Part shown: positions 9,296 through 9,523 of the stretch, piece by piece
Layout: each line of letters opens with the position of its first letter
Position numbering within the stretch: position 1 is the stretch's first letter
Assembly: GCA_947629065.1 (NCBI GenBank)
Contig: CANRCH010000064.1
Coordinates: 1-9,523 of the forward strand
Length of the DNA: 9,523 nucleotides
Direction: 5' to 3'
Source: an uncultured Aliarcobacter sp.
GTDB taxonomy: Bacteria; Campylobacterota; Campylobacteria; Campylobacterales; Arcobacteraceae
Notes under the pieces: model-generated
Database searches by the model: none
Seen by the model: only the letters and a program-made list of their open reading frames with translations
Told to the model about the DNA's origin: nothing
Position numbers and translations under genes: made by a program

Positions 9296-9523
9296 TTAAA
9301 TCTTTTCCCACTCAAATTTACTTATATTTTTTTCACTTGAGTCAAACTCAATTCCTACAAGATAAATATCTTTATTTTCATTTAGATATTTTTGGGCATA
9401 GTTATTCTTTTTGATTTGATTTAAAGCACTCTCATCTTTTTTATCTACTTTAAATTCTATTATATAAATAGTTTCAGGCATAATTATTGTTAAATCTATT
9501 CTTCCTTTATTTGTTACATCTTC
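9296..9523 (-). CDS. PD-(D/E)XK nuclease-domain protein (DUF1703/PDDEXK_9 type), C-terminal part
   Basis: The gene enters from beyond the window's right edge; 75 codons and the stop are visible. The frame stays open to the edge, so the internal Met at 9481 is not a start. The visible sequence contains GRIDLTIIMPETIYIIEFKVDK, split here as GRIDL then IIEFKVDK. This gives the nuclease motif D...ExK: Asp in RIDL and Glu/Lys in EFK. It is followed by ALNQIKKNNYAQKYL and DIYLVGIEFDSSEKNISKFEWE, which is the normal C-terminus of the family. Full-length members usually carry an N-terminal AAA-ATPase-like domain and are common, often multicopy, in host-associated bacteria; their function is not settled. 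All three nuclease residues visible here are intact. Whether the full gene is intact cannot be judged. It ends about 190 bp before the terminator and is unlikely to belong to the secretion operon. Confidence 0.85.
   Translation of the reverse strand, partial: EDVTNKGRIDLTIIMPETIYIIEFKVDKKDESALNQIKKNNYAQKYLNENKDIYLVGIEFDSSEKNISKFEWEKI

Noticed and set aside
9239..9340. Plus-strand small frame starting ATGAAATTT, about 33 codons
   Set aside because: No ribosome binding site, it runs over the end of the nuclease-domain gene, and the product has no recognisable pattern.
9296..9481. A complete 61-aa protein starting at the Met at 9481
   Set aside because: The frame continues upstream to the window edge, and the family's RIDL motif lies before that Met, so it is the tail of a longer gene.

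Overview
The window is AT-rich, and every convincing gene lies on the minus strand, so transcription runs from high to low coordinates. Base composition, AT-biased codon use, short or overlapping gene junctions and the protein families suggest a Campylobacterota genome, probably Arcobacter/Aliarcobacter-like. The genus is an inference from style and gene content; no rRNA or other marker is present.

Reading in the direction of transcription, 9523-9296 is the C-terminal end of a PD-(D/E)XK nuclease-domain protein (DUF1703/PDDEXK_9 type), cut by the window edge. A non-coding stretch of 372 bp follows. It holds a good minus-strand intrinsic terminator (9076-9102), a 13-bp-arm inverted repeat (9009-9056) and a possible promoter. 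A tightly packed operon then runs to position 1: (a) a 433-aa fusion of an IS200/REP-type Y1 transposase-like (HUH) domain to a SapC domain; (b) a PrtD/SapD-type ABC exporter; (c) a PrtE/SapE-type HlyD adaptor; (d) a TolC/PrtF/SapF-type outer membrane protein; (e) GDP-mannose 4,6-dehydratase; (f) a GDP-4-keto-6-deoxymannose reductase-like enzyme; (g) a GT4 glycosyltransferase; (h) the start of a second GT4 glycosyltransferase. Junctions range from an 11-bp overlap to an 8-bp gap, including an ATGA overlap between the exporter's outer-membrane gene and gmd, so the eight genes are probably cotranscribed.

The order SapC-D-E-F matches the S-layer secretion locus sapCDEF of Campylobacter fetus. 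The next genes would make GDP-D-rhamnose and use it in a surface glycan. In C. fetus and Caulobacter the S-layer protein is exported by a type I system and held on the cell by LPS O-chains. The economical reading is one operon that makes both the exporter of a surface protein and part of the glycan that anchors or decorates it. The exported protein itself is not in the window.

The most unusual object is the Y1-transposase/SapC fusion. The whole transposase-like fold seems to be kept, including its RGRPK tail, but both histidines of the HUH metal site are replaced (Ser60 and Glu62). A REP-like palindrome lies about 85 bp upstream. This looks like a domesticated, probably non-catalytic HUH domain that may act as a DNA- or RNA-binding module for S-layer or glycan expression.
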